A DNA stretch of 52,502 bases, from contig CAINED010000022.1 in the NCBI GenBank assembly GCA_903847605.1, forward strand, positions 1 through 52,502, written 5' to 3'. Made by a program: the position numbers and the translations under genes. Shown here one piece after another: positions 43,462 to 51,991 of this stretch; positions within the stretch are counted from its first letter, which is position 1, and each line of letters starts with the position of its first letter. Origin of the DNA: an uncultured Hyphomicrobiales bacterium (lineage in GTDB: Bacteria; Pseudomonadota; Alphaproteobacteria; Rhizobiales; Beijerinckiaceae). Under the pieces are notes generated by a model. It did not search any database, had not been told where the DNA came from, and was given only the letters and a program-made list of their open reading frames with translations.

Positions 43462-43546
43462 GCTGATGCCTGACTGCCGCAAGGGGGCGTGGGAGGACGG
43501 GCTTACAAATGGAGCCCGCAGGGTGCGTGGGTTCCGCCAAAAGCAA

Positions 43547-43562
43547 AGCATAAGCCGTGCCA
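43547..43562 (-). promoter_or_regulatory. Sigma-54 promoter of glnII
   Basis: Read on the minus strand: TGGCACG-GCTT-ATGCT, against consensus TGGCACG-N4-TTGC(A/T). The invariant GG and GC are correctly spaced and only one base differs. It predicts transcription start near 43535 and a leader of about 75 bases. glnII of rhizobia is known to be NtrC/RpoN dependent. Confidence 0.75.
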
Positions 43563-43651
43563 TGAGCGCGGCCTTTCCGGCTTCAGGTGGACGGTTTGCC
43601 TCCAATCGGGCAGGATTGCAGCCAACAAGCAGTCAAAAGCGGGAGGAAATC

Positions 43652-44632
43652 ATGAAACACAAGGCAATCGGCCTCGTGCTGGGGGCGATGCTCGCGGCGG
43701 GCGGCGTTCCCGCGCTTGCGCAGACGGCGGCAAATTATCCCAATCGCGCCGTCACGATCGTCGTGCCGAGCGCAGCGGGCGGCGGCCTCGATGCCACCGC
43801 GCGCATCATTGCCGAAGGATTGCGCAGACATTTTGGGCAGCCCTTCATCATCGAGAACAAGCCCGGCGCTGCGACGGCGCTTGGATCGCAATTCGTCTAT
43901 CGCGCCGCGCCGGACGGATACACCATTCTGGCTTCGCCGAATTCGCCGCTGGTCTTTCTGCCGTTGACGAAGAAAGACCTCGCCTATGACGCGAGCAAGT
44001 TCGTGCCTGTCGCCATAACCGGCATTCAGGCGATGGTGCTGGCGGTGAAGCCCGCCTTCGCCGGCAAGAGCTTTGCGGATTTCGTCGCCTCCGCGAAAGC
44101 CAATCCCGGCAAGATGAACTACGGCTCGCCGGGCGCAGGCAGCGGCAATCATCTGGCGAGCCTGTTGTTCCAGAAGGCGGCTGGTTTTTCGGCCGTGCAT
44201 GTGCCGTTCAACGCGCATAGCCTTGGCGTGCAGGCGATGCTGCGCGGCGACATCGATTTTTATCTCATCCCTGTTGATGTCGTGCTCGAACATCATGCTG
44301 CTGGCAATATGAAAATCTTCGCGGTGGGCACGCCGCAGCGTTCGCGCGATCTGCCTGACGTTCCGACATTCCGCGAACTCGGACTGCCGCCGGAAGTCGT
44401 GCTCACCATCATCTACGCGATGGTCGCGCCGCCGGGCACGCCGCCGGATATCGCAGCGAAGCTGAACGAGGGGATCAATGCGGCATTCAAGATGCCTGAC
44501 ATTCGCCAGCGCTATGAAGCGTTGAAGATCGACCCGACCGGGGGGTCGCCAGCCGATCTTGAGAAGCTGATCGACAGCGAGATGAAGCTTTGGGCGCCCG
44601 TGGTGAAGGAGAATGGACTTGCGGGGCAGTGA
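43652..44632 (+). CDS. Bug/TctC-family binding protein
   Basis: 326 residues; ATG 43652 follows GGGAGG. Signal peptide GLVLGAMLAAGGVPALAQ. Mature blocks NYPNRAVTIVVPSAAGGGLDATARIIAEGLR, IIENKPGAATALGSQF and MNYGSPGAGSGNHLASLLF, FSAVHVPFNAHSLGVQAM are typical Bug. Divergent from glnII; its mRNA starts within or close to the sigma-54 promoter of glnII. Fourth Bug protein here, again without TctA/TctB. Confidence 0.93.
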   Translation: MKHKAIGLVLGAMLAAGGVPALAQTAANYPNRAVTIVVPSAAGGGLDATARIIAEGLRRHFGQPFIIENKPGAATALGSQFVYRAAPDGYTILASPNSPLVFLPLTKKDLAYDASKFVPVAITGIQAMVLAVKPAFAGKSFADFVASAKANPGKMNYGSPGAGSGNHLASLLFQKAAGFSAVHVPFNAHSLGVQAMLRGDIDFYLIPVDVVLEHHAAGNMKIFAVGTPQRSRDLPDVPTFRELGLPPEVVLTIIYAMVAPPGTPPDIAAKLNEGINAAFKMPDIRQRYEALKIDPTGGSPADLEKLIDSEMKLWAPVVKENGLAGQ

Positions 44633-44689
44633 GGGTGTGCGAGCAACGCAGTCGGGGGGTCTAATTCTTGCCGATCGTTTCGAGGACTT

Positions 44690-44905
44690 GATCGAGCCCC
44701 GGAGGGGCTCCGGTTTGTAGCCACGGGTGAGCGCAGCGAACCCGTGGGATATGACGGTTACCGCGCGCCGCCCCAAAGGGGCGGAGGGAGTGTGCAGCCT
44801 CCTCTGCCCCTTCGGGGCAGTCGCCATGGAAGACGTCGGCGTCCACGGGTTCGCTGCGCTCACCCGTGGCTACAGTCCCTGGCCCCTTGCGGGGCCATGC
44901 CATGC
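44690..44905. repeat. Dense array of hairpins with a perfect 31-bp inverted repeat
   Basis: The 305-base gap 44633-44937 has no gene. Two 31-base arms (44717-44747 and 44843-44873) are exact reverse complements; each arm is itself a hairpin (CCACGGGT/ACCCGTGG with an 11-base loop). Between and around them are four further perfect or near-perfect stems: 44694-44710, 44768-44784, 44804-44820 and 44880-44897. No transposase is linked, so this looks like a palindromic mobile or MITE/REP-like unit that separates converging transcripts of the Bug and TPP-enzyme genes. Confidence 0.8.
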
Positions 44906-44937
44906 GCGCGTTGCGCATGACGGGCATGGAAATCAAA

Positions 44938-46689
44938 TCAATCCTCGCCCTCGATCCGCTTCATCCATATCGAGATGACCGCAGGCTTGCCGGCGCGCAC
45001 CTGCGCGAGGCCGCGTTTTAATGCCGCTTCGAGGTCGGCGGGATCGCGTACGTTTTCGCCATAGCCGCCGGCGGCTTCCGCCTCTTTCGCGAAATCGATG
45101 GGCGGATCGAAATAGCCGCCTTCGAAGCCTGCCTTCGCAGCATAGGAGTCCGCGCCGAAGGTGCGTTTCACGGAGGCCGTGCCAGTCGTGTAGCTGCGGT
45201 TGGTGTAGACGATCATCAGGAAGGGCGCGTTGTGTTGGCGCGCGGCCCAGAGCGCGGGCGCGGGCGTGCCGAACATATAAAAGCCGTCGCCGCTGACGGC
45301 GATGATGTCCTTGTCGGGCGCGGCGAGCTTTGCGCCGAAGGCCGCGCCCGCGCCCCAGCCGCCGCTCGAGCCTGTGTTCTTGATGTATGAGCCGGGATGC
45401 GACTGGCGCACGTATGAGCCGAGCGGATTCTGGCTGATCGTGTCGTCGAGCAGAATGCAGTTCTCGCCGAGCATGTTCGTGATGACGTAACTCGCCCAGG
45501 CCGGATCGATAGGCGATGTCGTGGCATTTGCTTTGGCTGCGGCCTCCATGTCGGCGCGACGCCTGGCGCTGGCAGCGTTGAGCGCCTTCGTGCGTTCGGA
45601 AATACGCGTGCGATCTTTATCGCCGAGCAACTTGTCCGTAGCCGCCGACAGCGCCCTGATCGTCAAGAGCGCATCGCCCTGCAGACGCATGTTGGCGGTG
45701 AATTCATACATTGGGAAACGCGTCTTCGCCGGATCGACTGAGAGCGATGCGATCCATGCGTCGTCGCGCGGACCGTTGCGACCGGGCACCCAGGGCACAT
45801 CGGCTTCGAGGACGAAGACGACGTCCGCAGTCTTCAAATCATGGCCCTGCTGAAACAGCGGATGATCGAAGGGGAAGGAAAGAAAGCAGCGCGAGACGGA
45901 ATCGGTGACGGCCAGCCCGAGCTTTTCGCAGAGTTCGACGAGCGGGGCGACGCTGGCGGGATTGCGGCCCGAGCCCGAGACGACGACAACAGGATTCTCT
46001 GCGGCGACAAGCTTGCGTGCGAGTTCCTCGATGCTCTGCGCATCGGGCATGGAGGGACGCGCGATGCCCAGTTGATCGGCACGCGGGAAATTCGCGTTGC
46101 GCACCGCCATCAATGCGAGTTCCTTGGGCACGGTGAGATAGACCGGGCCCGAAGGCTCGCTGCGCGCCACCTGCACGGCGCGGCTCGCGGTCGTGCCGGG
46201 ATGGTCCATGTAGGTGAGCTGGCGCTGCCACTTCGTGTAATTCCGGACGATGCCGTTCTGGTCGTAGTTCTCCTGCATCCAGATATGGCCGCCCTCCTCG
46301 CGCGCGCCGGGCATGGAGCCCATGACCGCGGTGGGCGCATAGCCGGCAGTGAGAATGACAGGCACGCCCATGCGCCAGGCCGTGTGCAACGCGCCGCCGT
46401 AATGCTGCGTGCCGCAATCGACATGGGATGCCGTTGCTGCGGGTTTGCCGCTGACCGCCGCATAGCCGATGGCGGCGTTAAGGCTCACATGTTCGAGAGG
46501 CACCGTGACGAGGCGCATGGGGTTGTTGTGACCGAGCGCGCGCGATTTCGCGATGGCCTCCTGATAGAAGCCGATTTCCGATCCTGACGTGAAGAAGAGA
46601 TGATCGACACCGCCCGCGACAAGCGCCGCCACGATGGCGTCGCCCGCTGTCTCGACCGGCGTCTGCGGCTTGCTACTCTCGGCGCTCAT
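44938..46689 (-). CDS. Thiamine-pyrophosphate-dependent enzyme (acetolactate synthase/benzoylformate decarboxylase superfamily)
   Basis: 583 residues. ATG 46689 follows GGGAGGAATT; the longer frame downstream of the window's minus strand is not coding. PYR domain at the N-terminus with the catalytic Glu in LVTVPLEHVSLNAAIGYAAVSG, a central FAD/Rossmann-like domain (PVVVVSGSGRNPASVAPLVEL), and a PP domain with the metal/TPP motif GDGFYMFG...VYTN. Reaction unknown: relatives make acetolactate, decarboxylate 2-keto acids or hydrolyse sulfo compounds. It is divergent from a shikimate dehydrogenase paralogue across 153 bases. Confidence 0.9.
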   Translation of the reverse strand: MSAESSKPQTPVETAGDAIVAALVAGGVDHLFFTSGSEIGFYQEAIAKSRALGHNNPMRLVTVPLEHVSLNAAIGYAAVSGKPAATASHVDCGTQHYGGALHTAWRMGVPVILTAGYAPTAVMGSMPGAREEGGHIWMQENYDQNGIVRNYTKWQRQLTYMDHPGTTASRAVQVARSEPSGPVYLTVPKELALMAVRNANFPRADQLGIARPSMPDAQSIEELARKLVAAENPVVVVSGSGRNPASVAPLVELCEKLGLAVTDSVSRCFLSFPFDHPLFQQGHDLKTADVVFVLEADVPWVPGRNGPRDDAWIASLSVDPAKTRFPMYEFTANMRLQGDALLTIRALSAATDKLLGDKDRTRISERTKALNAASARRRADMEAAAKANATTSPIDPAWASYVITNMLGENCILLDDTISQNPLGSYVRQSHPGSYIKNTGSSGGWGAGAAFGAKLAAPDKDIIAVSGDGFYMFGTPAPALWAARQHNAPFLMIVYTNRSYTTGTASVKRTFGADSYAAKAGFEGGYFDPPIDFAKEAEAAGGYGENVRDPADLEAALKRGLAQVRAGKPAVISIWMKRIEGED

Positions 46690-46842
46690 GAATTCCTCCC
46701 TGTCGCTATGCAGCCTGTTGCTGCGTTGAGGCGACCTTACAGGAGGGCAGGGAGGGCGGCCATGGTCGAATTGCGCCTCGGCTTGAGCATTTTGGCTCCA
46801 GCGGCTAATTGTTTCCAAGAGTTTCGAGCGGGCGCGTTGCGT

Positions 46843-47691
46843 ATGTTGATGGAAAGACCGGCACGATTTCTGATGGCCGCGGTGATGGGCTGGCCCGTCA
46901 TGCATTCGCGTTCGCCGATGCTGCACGGGTATTGGTTCGAGCGCTACGGCCTGAAGGGCGCCTATGTGCCGTTGCTGATCGAGCCGGGCAAGCTGGAGCC
47001 GGCGCTGCGCTCGCTGCATCCGCTGGGCTTCGCCGGCTGCAATCTCACGATACCGCACAAGCAGGACGCGCTTGCCATCGTCGACGAGGTCGATGCCGTC
47101 GCGAAAGCCATCGGCGCGATTTCCTGCGTCGTCGTGCGCGAGGATGGCTCGCTGCTCGGCACGAATAACGATTGCTACGGCTTCATCGAGAATATCCGCG
47201 AGGCTGCGCCGGACTGGCGCGCCGATGGTGGGCCTGTCGCCGTGATCGGCGCGGGCGGCGGGGCGCGCGCCGTCGTCTATGGCCTGCTGCGCGAAGGTGT
47301 GCGCGAATTGCGCCTCGTCAATCGCGGCCGTGCGCGTGCGCAAGCCATAGCCGACGAATTCGGCGGGCCTGTCACGGTGATCGACTGGGCCGACCGGGCG
47401 CGCGCGCTCGAAGGCTGCAGCATGGCCGTGAACGCGACCAGCCAGGGCATGCAGGGCATGGACGCGCTGGATATTTCGCTTGAGCATCTAACTGCCGACG
47501 CTCTGGCGGCCGATATCATCTATATCCCGCGCGAGACGCCTTTCCTTGCCGCAGCGCGCATGCGCGGCAATCGTACGGTCAACGGGCTCGGCATGTTGCT
47601 GCATCAGGGACGTCCCGCCTGGCGCGCCTGGTTCGGACGCGATGTCGAGGTGACCACCGATCTGCGCAAGCTTATCGACGCCTCGCTCTGA
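46843..47691 (+). CDS. Shikimate/quinate dehydrogenase family protein (AroE paralogue)
   Basis: 282 residues from ATG 46843 (ATG 46849 is a near alternative; the RBS is weak). Substrate domain: MGWPVMHSRSPMLHGYWFERYGL, then NLTIPHK with the catalytic Lys. NADP domain with GAGGGARAVVYGLLREG and LVNRGRARAQ. Differences from AroE: the Asn of GAVNT is Ser (GAISCVV), and the NTDG block reads NNDCYGF (Asp kept, Thr and Gly lost). These line the shikimate pocket. It may be a quinate, aminoshikimate or other dehydrogenase rather than the aromatic-pathway enzyme. It is divergent from the TPP enzyme. Confidence 0.82.
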   Translation: MLMERPARFLMAAVMGWPVMHSRSPMLHGYWFERYGLKGAYVPLLIEPGKLEPALRSLHPLGFAGCNLTIPHKQDALAIVDEVDAVAKAIGAISCVVVREDGSLLGTNNDCYGFIENIREAAPDWRADGGPVAVIGAGGGARAVVYGLLREGVRELRLVNRGRARAQAIADEFGGPVTVIDWADRARALEGCSMAVNATSQGMQGMDALDISLEHLTADALAADIIYIPRETPFLAAARMRGNRTVNGLGMLLHQGRPAWRAWFGRDVEVTTDLRKLIDASL

Positions 47692-47768
47692 TCTTCCTTC
47701 CCGCAAATCGAAAGCTGGTATAGCCTTCCCTCCGGAGCGGACTGCAATCGTCTGCCGGGGAGGTTTTC

Positions 47769-49907
47769 ATGCAGCTCAAATCACTGTTGCAATCGACCGC
47801 GCTCGCGCTGTTTCTGGCGGGGGGCGCTGTTTCCTTTTCCATTCAGGCGCAGGCGCAGGTCGCTATCGATGCCGACGATATCGGCGGCGTGGTGCGCTCG
47901 CCCGATGGTCCGGAAGCCGGCGTATGGGTAATCGCGGAAACCACGGACCTGCCGACGAAGTTCGCGCGCATGGTGGTGACGGACGATCAGGGCCGCTATG
48001 TGCTGCCAGACCTGCCCAAGGCGAAATACAAGATCTGGGTGCGCGGCTATGGTCTTGTCGACTCGCAGAAGGTCGATGGCGAACCGGGCCAGCAGCTCAA
48101 TCTCACGGCAGTAAAAGCGCCGGACGAAAGGGCCGCAGCGCAATACTATCCGGCGATCTACTGGTTCACGATGCTGAAGATACCGCCGGCTGCGGATTTC
48201 GGCGGGCACACGGATATCCCCAAGAACATCAGCCAGGAAAACTGGCTGCGGCAGATGAACAATGTCGATTGCATCGGCTGCCATCAGCTTGGGCAATTGG
48301 CGACGCGTACGATACCCAAGGGCCTCGGCGAGTTTGCGACGCATGAAGAGGCCTGGATCCGGCGCATACAATCGGGGCAGTCGGGCGAGAGCATGACGAA
48401 CCGTATTGCCGGACAGTTCAACAGCGTGCCGATCAAATATTTTGCCGACTGGACGCAACGCGTCGCCAAGGGCGAACTACCGAAGAACAAGCCGGAGCGT
48501 CCCGCCGGCGTCGAGCGCAACGTGGTCGTGACATCTTGGGAGTGGAGCACCGAGAAGCACTATCTGCACGATCTGATTTCGTCGGACCGGCGCTATCCCA
48601 CCGTGAACGCCTACGGGCCGCTCTATGGCTCGCCGGAATATTCGACCGACAACATGCCGATCCTCGATCCGAAGACGCACAAGGTCACGATCTTCAAGAT
48701 GCCGGTGCGCGACGCGAACATGCCGCTGTCGCTCGGGCCGGGCCATGCGGCGTCGGTTCAGCCAACGCAGCCCTCGGCCTATTGGGGCGAAGAGGCGATC
48801 TGGGATACGCGCGCCAACAATCACAACGCCATGTTCGACCGGCAGGGCCGCATCTGGAACGCCGCCAACGTGCGCGGCATGGACAATCCCGCCTGGTGCA
48901 AGAAGGGTTCCGATCACCCGTCGGCAAAAGTGTTCCCGCTCGACCGTTCTGCGCGGCAGGTGACGATGCTCGATCCGAAGACGATGACCTATAAATTCGT
49001 CGACACATGTTTCGGTACGCATCATCCGCAATTCGGCTACGACGCCGACAACACGTTGTGGCTGTCGGGTACGGGACAGGTCGCGGGCTGGATCAACACG
49101 CGCATCTTCGACGAGACGGGCGACGCGGCGAAAGCGCAGGGCTGGTCGCCCTTCGTGCTCGACATCAACGGCAACGGCAAGCGCGACGATTATGTCGAGC
49201 CGAACCAGCCGACGGATGCGGCAAAAGACAAGCGCATCGTACCGGGCTCCGGCCCCTATGCGGTGATGCCGCATCCGACGGACGGCTCCGTCTGGTACAC
49301 GGTCGGCGTCTTCGGGGGATCGCCGGGCTTCCTGCGTTTCGATCCGAAGACGCAATTGTCGGAAGTCTACAACTTGCCGAAGGGCTTCTTCGGCATTCGC
49401 GGCGGCGACATCGACAAGAACGGCGTGCTCTGGGGTTCGGCCTCCAACGGCAGCCTCGTGAGCTTCGACCGCAGCAAGTGCAAGGCGCCGCTGAGCGGAC
49501 CGCAAGCGACGGGCGATCATTGCCCCGAAGGCTTTGCATCCTATCGCTATCCCGGGCCGGGCTTCGAAGGTTTCGAGAAGAACAGCGCGGAAGCGAGCTA
49601 CTACACCTGGGTCGATCATCACAATGTGACGGGCCTCGGCGAGAACGTGCCGATCTCCACCGCCAATCTCAACGATGGTTTTGCGGCGCTGGTGAACGGC
49701 AAGATGGTGTCGCTGCGCATTCCCTATCCCATCGGCTTTTACGCCAAGGGTCTCGACGGGCGCATCGACGATCCCAATGCCGGCTGGAAGGGCAGGGGAT
49801 TGTGGAGCACGAACGGCGATCGCACGCCCTGGCTGATGGAAACCGGCAAGGGCTCGAAGCCGCGCGCCGTGCACATCCAGGTGCGGCCCGATCCGCTGGC
49901 GAAGTGA
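47769..49907 (+). CDS. Periplasmic c-haem protein with carboxypeptidase-regulatory-like domain and beta-propeller
   Basis: 712 residues. Signal peptide ending FSIQAQAQ; a CarboxypepD-regulatory-like domain at about 35-115 (GGVVRSPDGPEAGVWVIAET, DDQGRYVLPDLPKAKYKIWVRGYG); one c-type haem motif CIGCH at 168-172, before the MTNRIAGQF region; from about 250 on repeated W/G/D-rich blades (WNAANVRG, LWLSGTGQVAGWI, VWYTVGVFGGSPGFL, LWGSASNGSLVSFD) suggest a seven-bladed propeller. It resembles a family of uncharacterised proteins in soil alphaproteobacteria. A redox role such as a periplasmic dehydrogenase is plausible; none is established. Confidence 0.8.
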   Translation: MQLKSLLQSTALALFLAGGAVSFSIQAQAQVAIDADDIGGVVRSPDGPEAGVWVIAETTDLPTKFARMVVTDDQGRYVLPDLPKAKYKIWVRGYGLVDSQKVDGEPGQQLNLTAVKAPDERAAAQYYPAIYWFTMLKIPPAADFGGHTDIPKNISQENWLRQMNNVDCIGCHQLGQLATRTIPKGLGEFATHEEAWIRRIQSGQSGESMTNRIAGQFNSVPIKYFADWTQRVAKGELPKNKPERPAGVERNVVVTSWEWSTEKHYLHDLISSDRRYPTVNAYGPLYGSPEYSTDNMPILDPKTHKVTIFKMPVRDANMPLSLGPGHAASVQPTQPSAYWGEEAIWDTRANNHNAMFDRQGRIWNAANVRGMDNPAWCKKGSDHPSAKVFPLDRSARQVTMLDPKTMTYKFVDTCFGTHHPQFGYDADNTLWLSGTGQVAGWINTRIFDETGDAAKAQGWSPFVLDINGNGKRDDYVEPNQPTDAAKDKRIVPGSGPYAVMPHPTDGSVWYTVGVFGGSPGFLRFDPKTQLSEVYNLPKGFFGIRGGDIDKNGVLWGSASNGSLVSFDRSKCKAPLSGPQATGDHCPEGFASYRYPGPGFEGFEKNSAEASYYTWVDHHNVTGLGENVPISTANLNDGFAALVNGKMVSLRIPYPIGFYAKGLDGRIDDPNAGWKGRGLWSTNGDRTPWLMETGKGSKPRAVHIQVRPDPLAK

Positions 49908-49908
49908 G

Positions 49909-50280
49909 ATGACGGCGGCGCGCGAGACATACGTGCGCCGTCGTCTTCATCTGAAACCAATCGCGATGCTGACTATCGCCAGGTCGGCGTTGTCATGCGT
50001 CGCGATCTTATTTTGCGCTTCGCCTGCGCAAGCCGCGACGCAATGCAAGATCGTCAACACGCCGGACGGATTTGTGGCCTTGCGCAGTGCGCCTTCTGCT
50101 CAGTCACGCCTGATCGTGCGCATGCGCGCGGGCGACGAGGTCGAAATCGTTAGCAGTCGCAGGGATCCCTGGTTCGAAGTCAGACGCTGGCGCGGGCTCA
50201 TACCCTACGACAGATCGTCGCCCTATCCGATTTCGCGCGGCTATATGCACAAGCGCTATCTCAGGGATTGCGATATCTGA
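49909..50280 (+). CDS. Secreted SH3-like domain protein
   Basis: 123 residues from ATG 49909, one base after the stop of the haem protein; an ATG at 49966 would leave a normal-length signal peptide (LTIARSALSCVAILFCASPAQA). The mature part VALRSAPSAQSRLIVRMRAGDEVEIVSSRRDPWFEVRRW is a bacterial SH3b fold, which usually binds peptidoglycan or peptides. The DCDI end with Cys, plus the earlier Cys in TQCKIVN, could form a disulfide. Likely co-transcribed with the haem protein. Confidence 0.75.
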   Translation: MTAARETYVRRRLHLKPIAMLTIARSALSCVAILFCASPAQAATQCKIVNTPDGFVALRSAPSAQSRLIVRMRAGDEVEIVSSRRDPWFEVRRWRGLIPYDRSSPYPISRGYMHKRYLRDCDI

Positions 50281-50290
50281 GTTTTAAAAA

Positions 50291-50533
50291 CTACCTCTGC
50301 CCTTGCTGATATTGCGGCGGCATCGTTGCCTGCACACGTTCGCGCACCCAGGCGCGGGCCTGTTCCACAGTGGCGAAGCCTTCGATGCGTTCGGCATTGC
50401 GGCCGTTGCGGCACACCGTGACGAAGAAGGATTTGAAGTCGCGTTTGCCTACGAAATAGGTTTCCGCGGTTTTGTTGTCGAACTGGCTTACGGGCACGCA
50501 ACCCTCCCTCGACGCGTATTCCAAGTAATTCAT
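50291..50533 (-). CDS. Small conserved-looking hypothetical protein
   Basis: 80 residues, no known domain. MNYLEYASREGCVPVSQF, then FVGKRDFKSFFVTVCRNGRNAERIEGFATVEQARAWVRERVQA. The mix of aromatic and charged residues is like a real small globular protein, unlike shadow frames here, which are Arg-rich. It has no evident Shine-Dalgarno sequence. It ends 10 bases from the SH3 gene, stop to stop. Confidence 0.5.
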   Translation of the reverse strand: MNYLEYASREGCVPVSQFDNKTAETYFVGKRDFKSFFVTVCRNGRNAERIEGFATVEQARAWVRERVQATMPPQYQQGQR

Positions 50534-50763
50534 TGTGACATAAGCGATTCTCGCCGGACAATCATGCTTTATTTATTAACCACGATATCCACAGCCAAGA
50601 TTGTTGCGCCGCATTATCAGCCACGCTCGCGCCGGACAATGACGCTCCGAATCATTTGCCCGGTTTGGTTAAGGTGTGAATTATTGTCCTCGCAAACATG
50701 CGCGACGCTGACGCCTACGCGCATAGCTGCAATCGACAGTACTCATGGCAGGCTTGGCCATTT

Positions 50764-51150
50764 CTACTGCAAGTACAGCGTTTGCGAAATTCTTTGCATG
50801 AGCTCGGCCGGACGTTGCGGCTTGATCAGGAGCCCATCCGCGCCGAGATCGCGCGCCGTCACCATGCAGCCCCAGCGCGAATCTCCGGTGAGAAAATAGA
50901 ATTTCGGGCGCTTGCTGCCGGCCGTCAATTTAATCTGCCGAAAAAGCTCCGGTCCGTCCGTCTGCGGCATGTGCCAGTCGCAGAAGACGAGATCGTAGCG
51001 CCGGTGGCGTATTTTCTCGATGGCGTCAGCGGCGGAATTCACCGCGTCGGTATTGGTGAAACCGAGGCGCACGAGAATGGATTGCGTGACCGCAGCCGCA
51101 ACCTGCTGATCGTCGACGACAAGGATGGAAGCCGACATCGAAAGCGCCAT
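50764..51150 (-). CDS. Single-domain response regulator (CheY-like)
   Basis: 128 residues made only of a receiver domain. The acidic pair VVDDQQ, the phospho-acceptor Asp in DLVFCDWHMPQTDG, Thr in YFLTGD and Lys in LLIKPQ are in place. ATG 51150 or 51138 are both possible. It has no output domain and acts by protein contact; the sensor kinase is not in view. Transcribed alone on the minus strand. Confidence 0.88.
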   Translation of the reverse strand: MALSMSASILVVDDQQVAAAVTQSILVRLGFTNTDAVNSAADAIEKIRHRRYDLVFCDWHMPQTDGPELFRQIKLTAGSKRPKFYFLTGDSRWGCMVTARDLGADGLLIKPQRPAELMQRISQTLYLQ

Positions 51151-51443
51151 TGATGAATCCCCGTATTCTCATTGCCTCGTTCGCCCATGCGAACCACGGA
51201 ATAAATTAATAGCAGTTAAGTATTGGAGAATGATGGAGGTGAGCGCGAAGGTTCGAGTCGAATTCGAGACAAAACGGAGATGTCCAAGCGCGACAATTGC
51301 CTTCGAGGCTGTGGTGAAAGCGCCGAAGTCTGTCCGGAATGAGGCAGTTAACTCCGGGAAAATCGAATTCGCCGCCCTTTCGCTGAAACAACTTCGCTCC
51401 TGCGCGGTTTACCGGACACGAAACACTCGCAAGGAGAGACACC

Positions 51444-51728
51444 ATGGCGCAGATCGACGATCCCCGTTACGATGCCAAGCGCAGCGTTTATGAAACGCCG
51501 CGCGACACCCGCTCGAATTCGAGCCTCTGGATTTTGGGCGCCGCGCTTGCCGCGATCCTGATCATCGTCGGCCTCTTGGGCATGCGTACATCGACGCCCA
51601 CGCTGGAACGTAATGCTTCGGTTCCCACGACCACGACGACTCCTGCAACGCCGCCTGCAGCGGTTCCCGCGCCCGTTCCTGCGCCTGCGACGCCTGCAAA
51701 CCCGGCCCCGGCTGCGCCGCGGAACTAA
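51444..51728 (+). CDS. Small membrane protein with Pro/Ala/Thr-rich tail
   Basis: 94 residues: a cytoplasmic N-terminus (AQIDDPRYDAKRSVYETPRD), one membrane helix (SLWILGAALAAILIIVGLLGM) and a Thr/Pro/Ala-rich tail of 40 residues likely in the periplasm. AAGGAGAG lies just before the ATG and a strong terminator follows, so the gene is real. No domain is recognised; it may be a linker or surface anchor. Confidence 0.75.
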   Translation: MAQIDDPRYDAKRSVYETPRDTRSNSSLWILGAALAAILIIVGLLGMRTSTPTLERNASVPTTTTTPATPPAAVPAPVPAPATPANPAPAAPRN

Positions 51729-51762
51729 ACCGGGCGATCCCGAAAGGTCGCTCGCATCTTTG

Positions 51763-51794
51763 AAACCGGCGGTCGCCATGCGACCGCCGGTTTT
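51763..51794 (+). terminator. Rho-independent terminator of the small membrane protein gene
   Basis: A 13-bp perfect stem (51763-51775 with 51781-51793), a five-base loop and a T-run. It starts 34 bases after the stop codon. Confidence 0.9.
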
Positions 51795-51991
51795 GCGATT
51801 CAGTCCACATTTTCCAACTCACGATTTTCCGCGCGAAGAGTCCTGAAACAAGCACGGCCGCGCCGCGCATCGGGTGTGGGGTTTCGGAAAGCTCCACATG
51901 TGCGCAGGAAAAATTCTCGGGCCCGGTGTCGCGACTTCGTCGAAGTCTGCAAGATCCGATCCGAGCATTGACGCGATTCCAATCGGGTTTG

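Noticed and set aside
44633..44937. Coding frames in the hairpin array (for example 44727-44978)
   Set aside because: They arise from the palindromes, have no codon bias and lack an RBS.
50303..50899. Plus-strand 198-residue frame over the small minus-strand gene
   Set aside because: It has no RBS or family likeness, and covers two minus-strand genes with better features.
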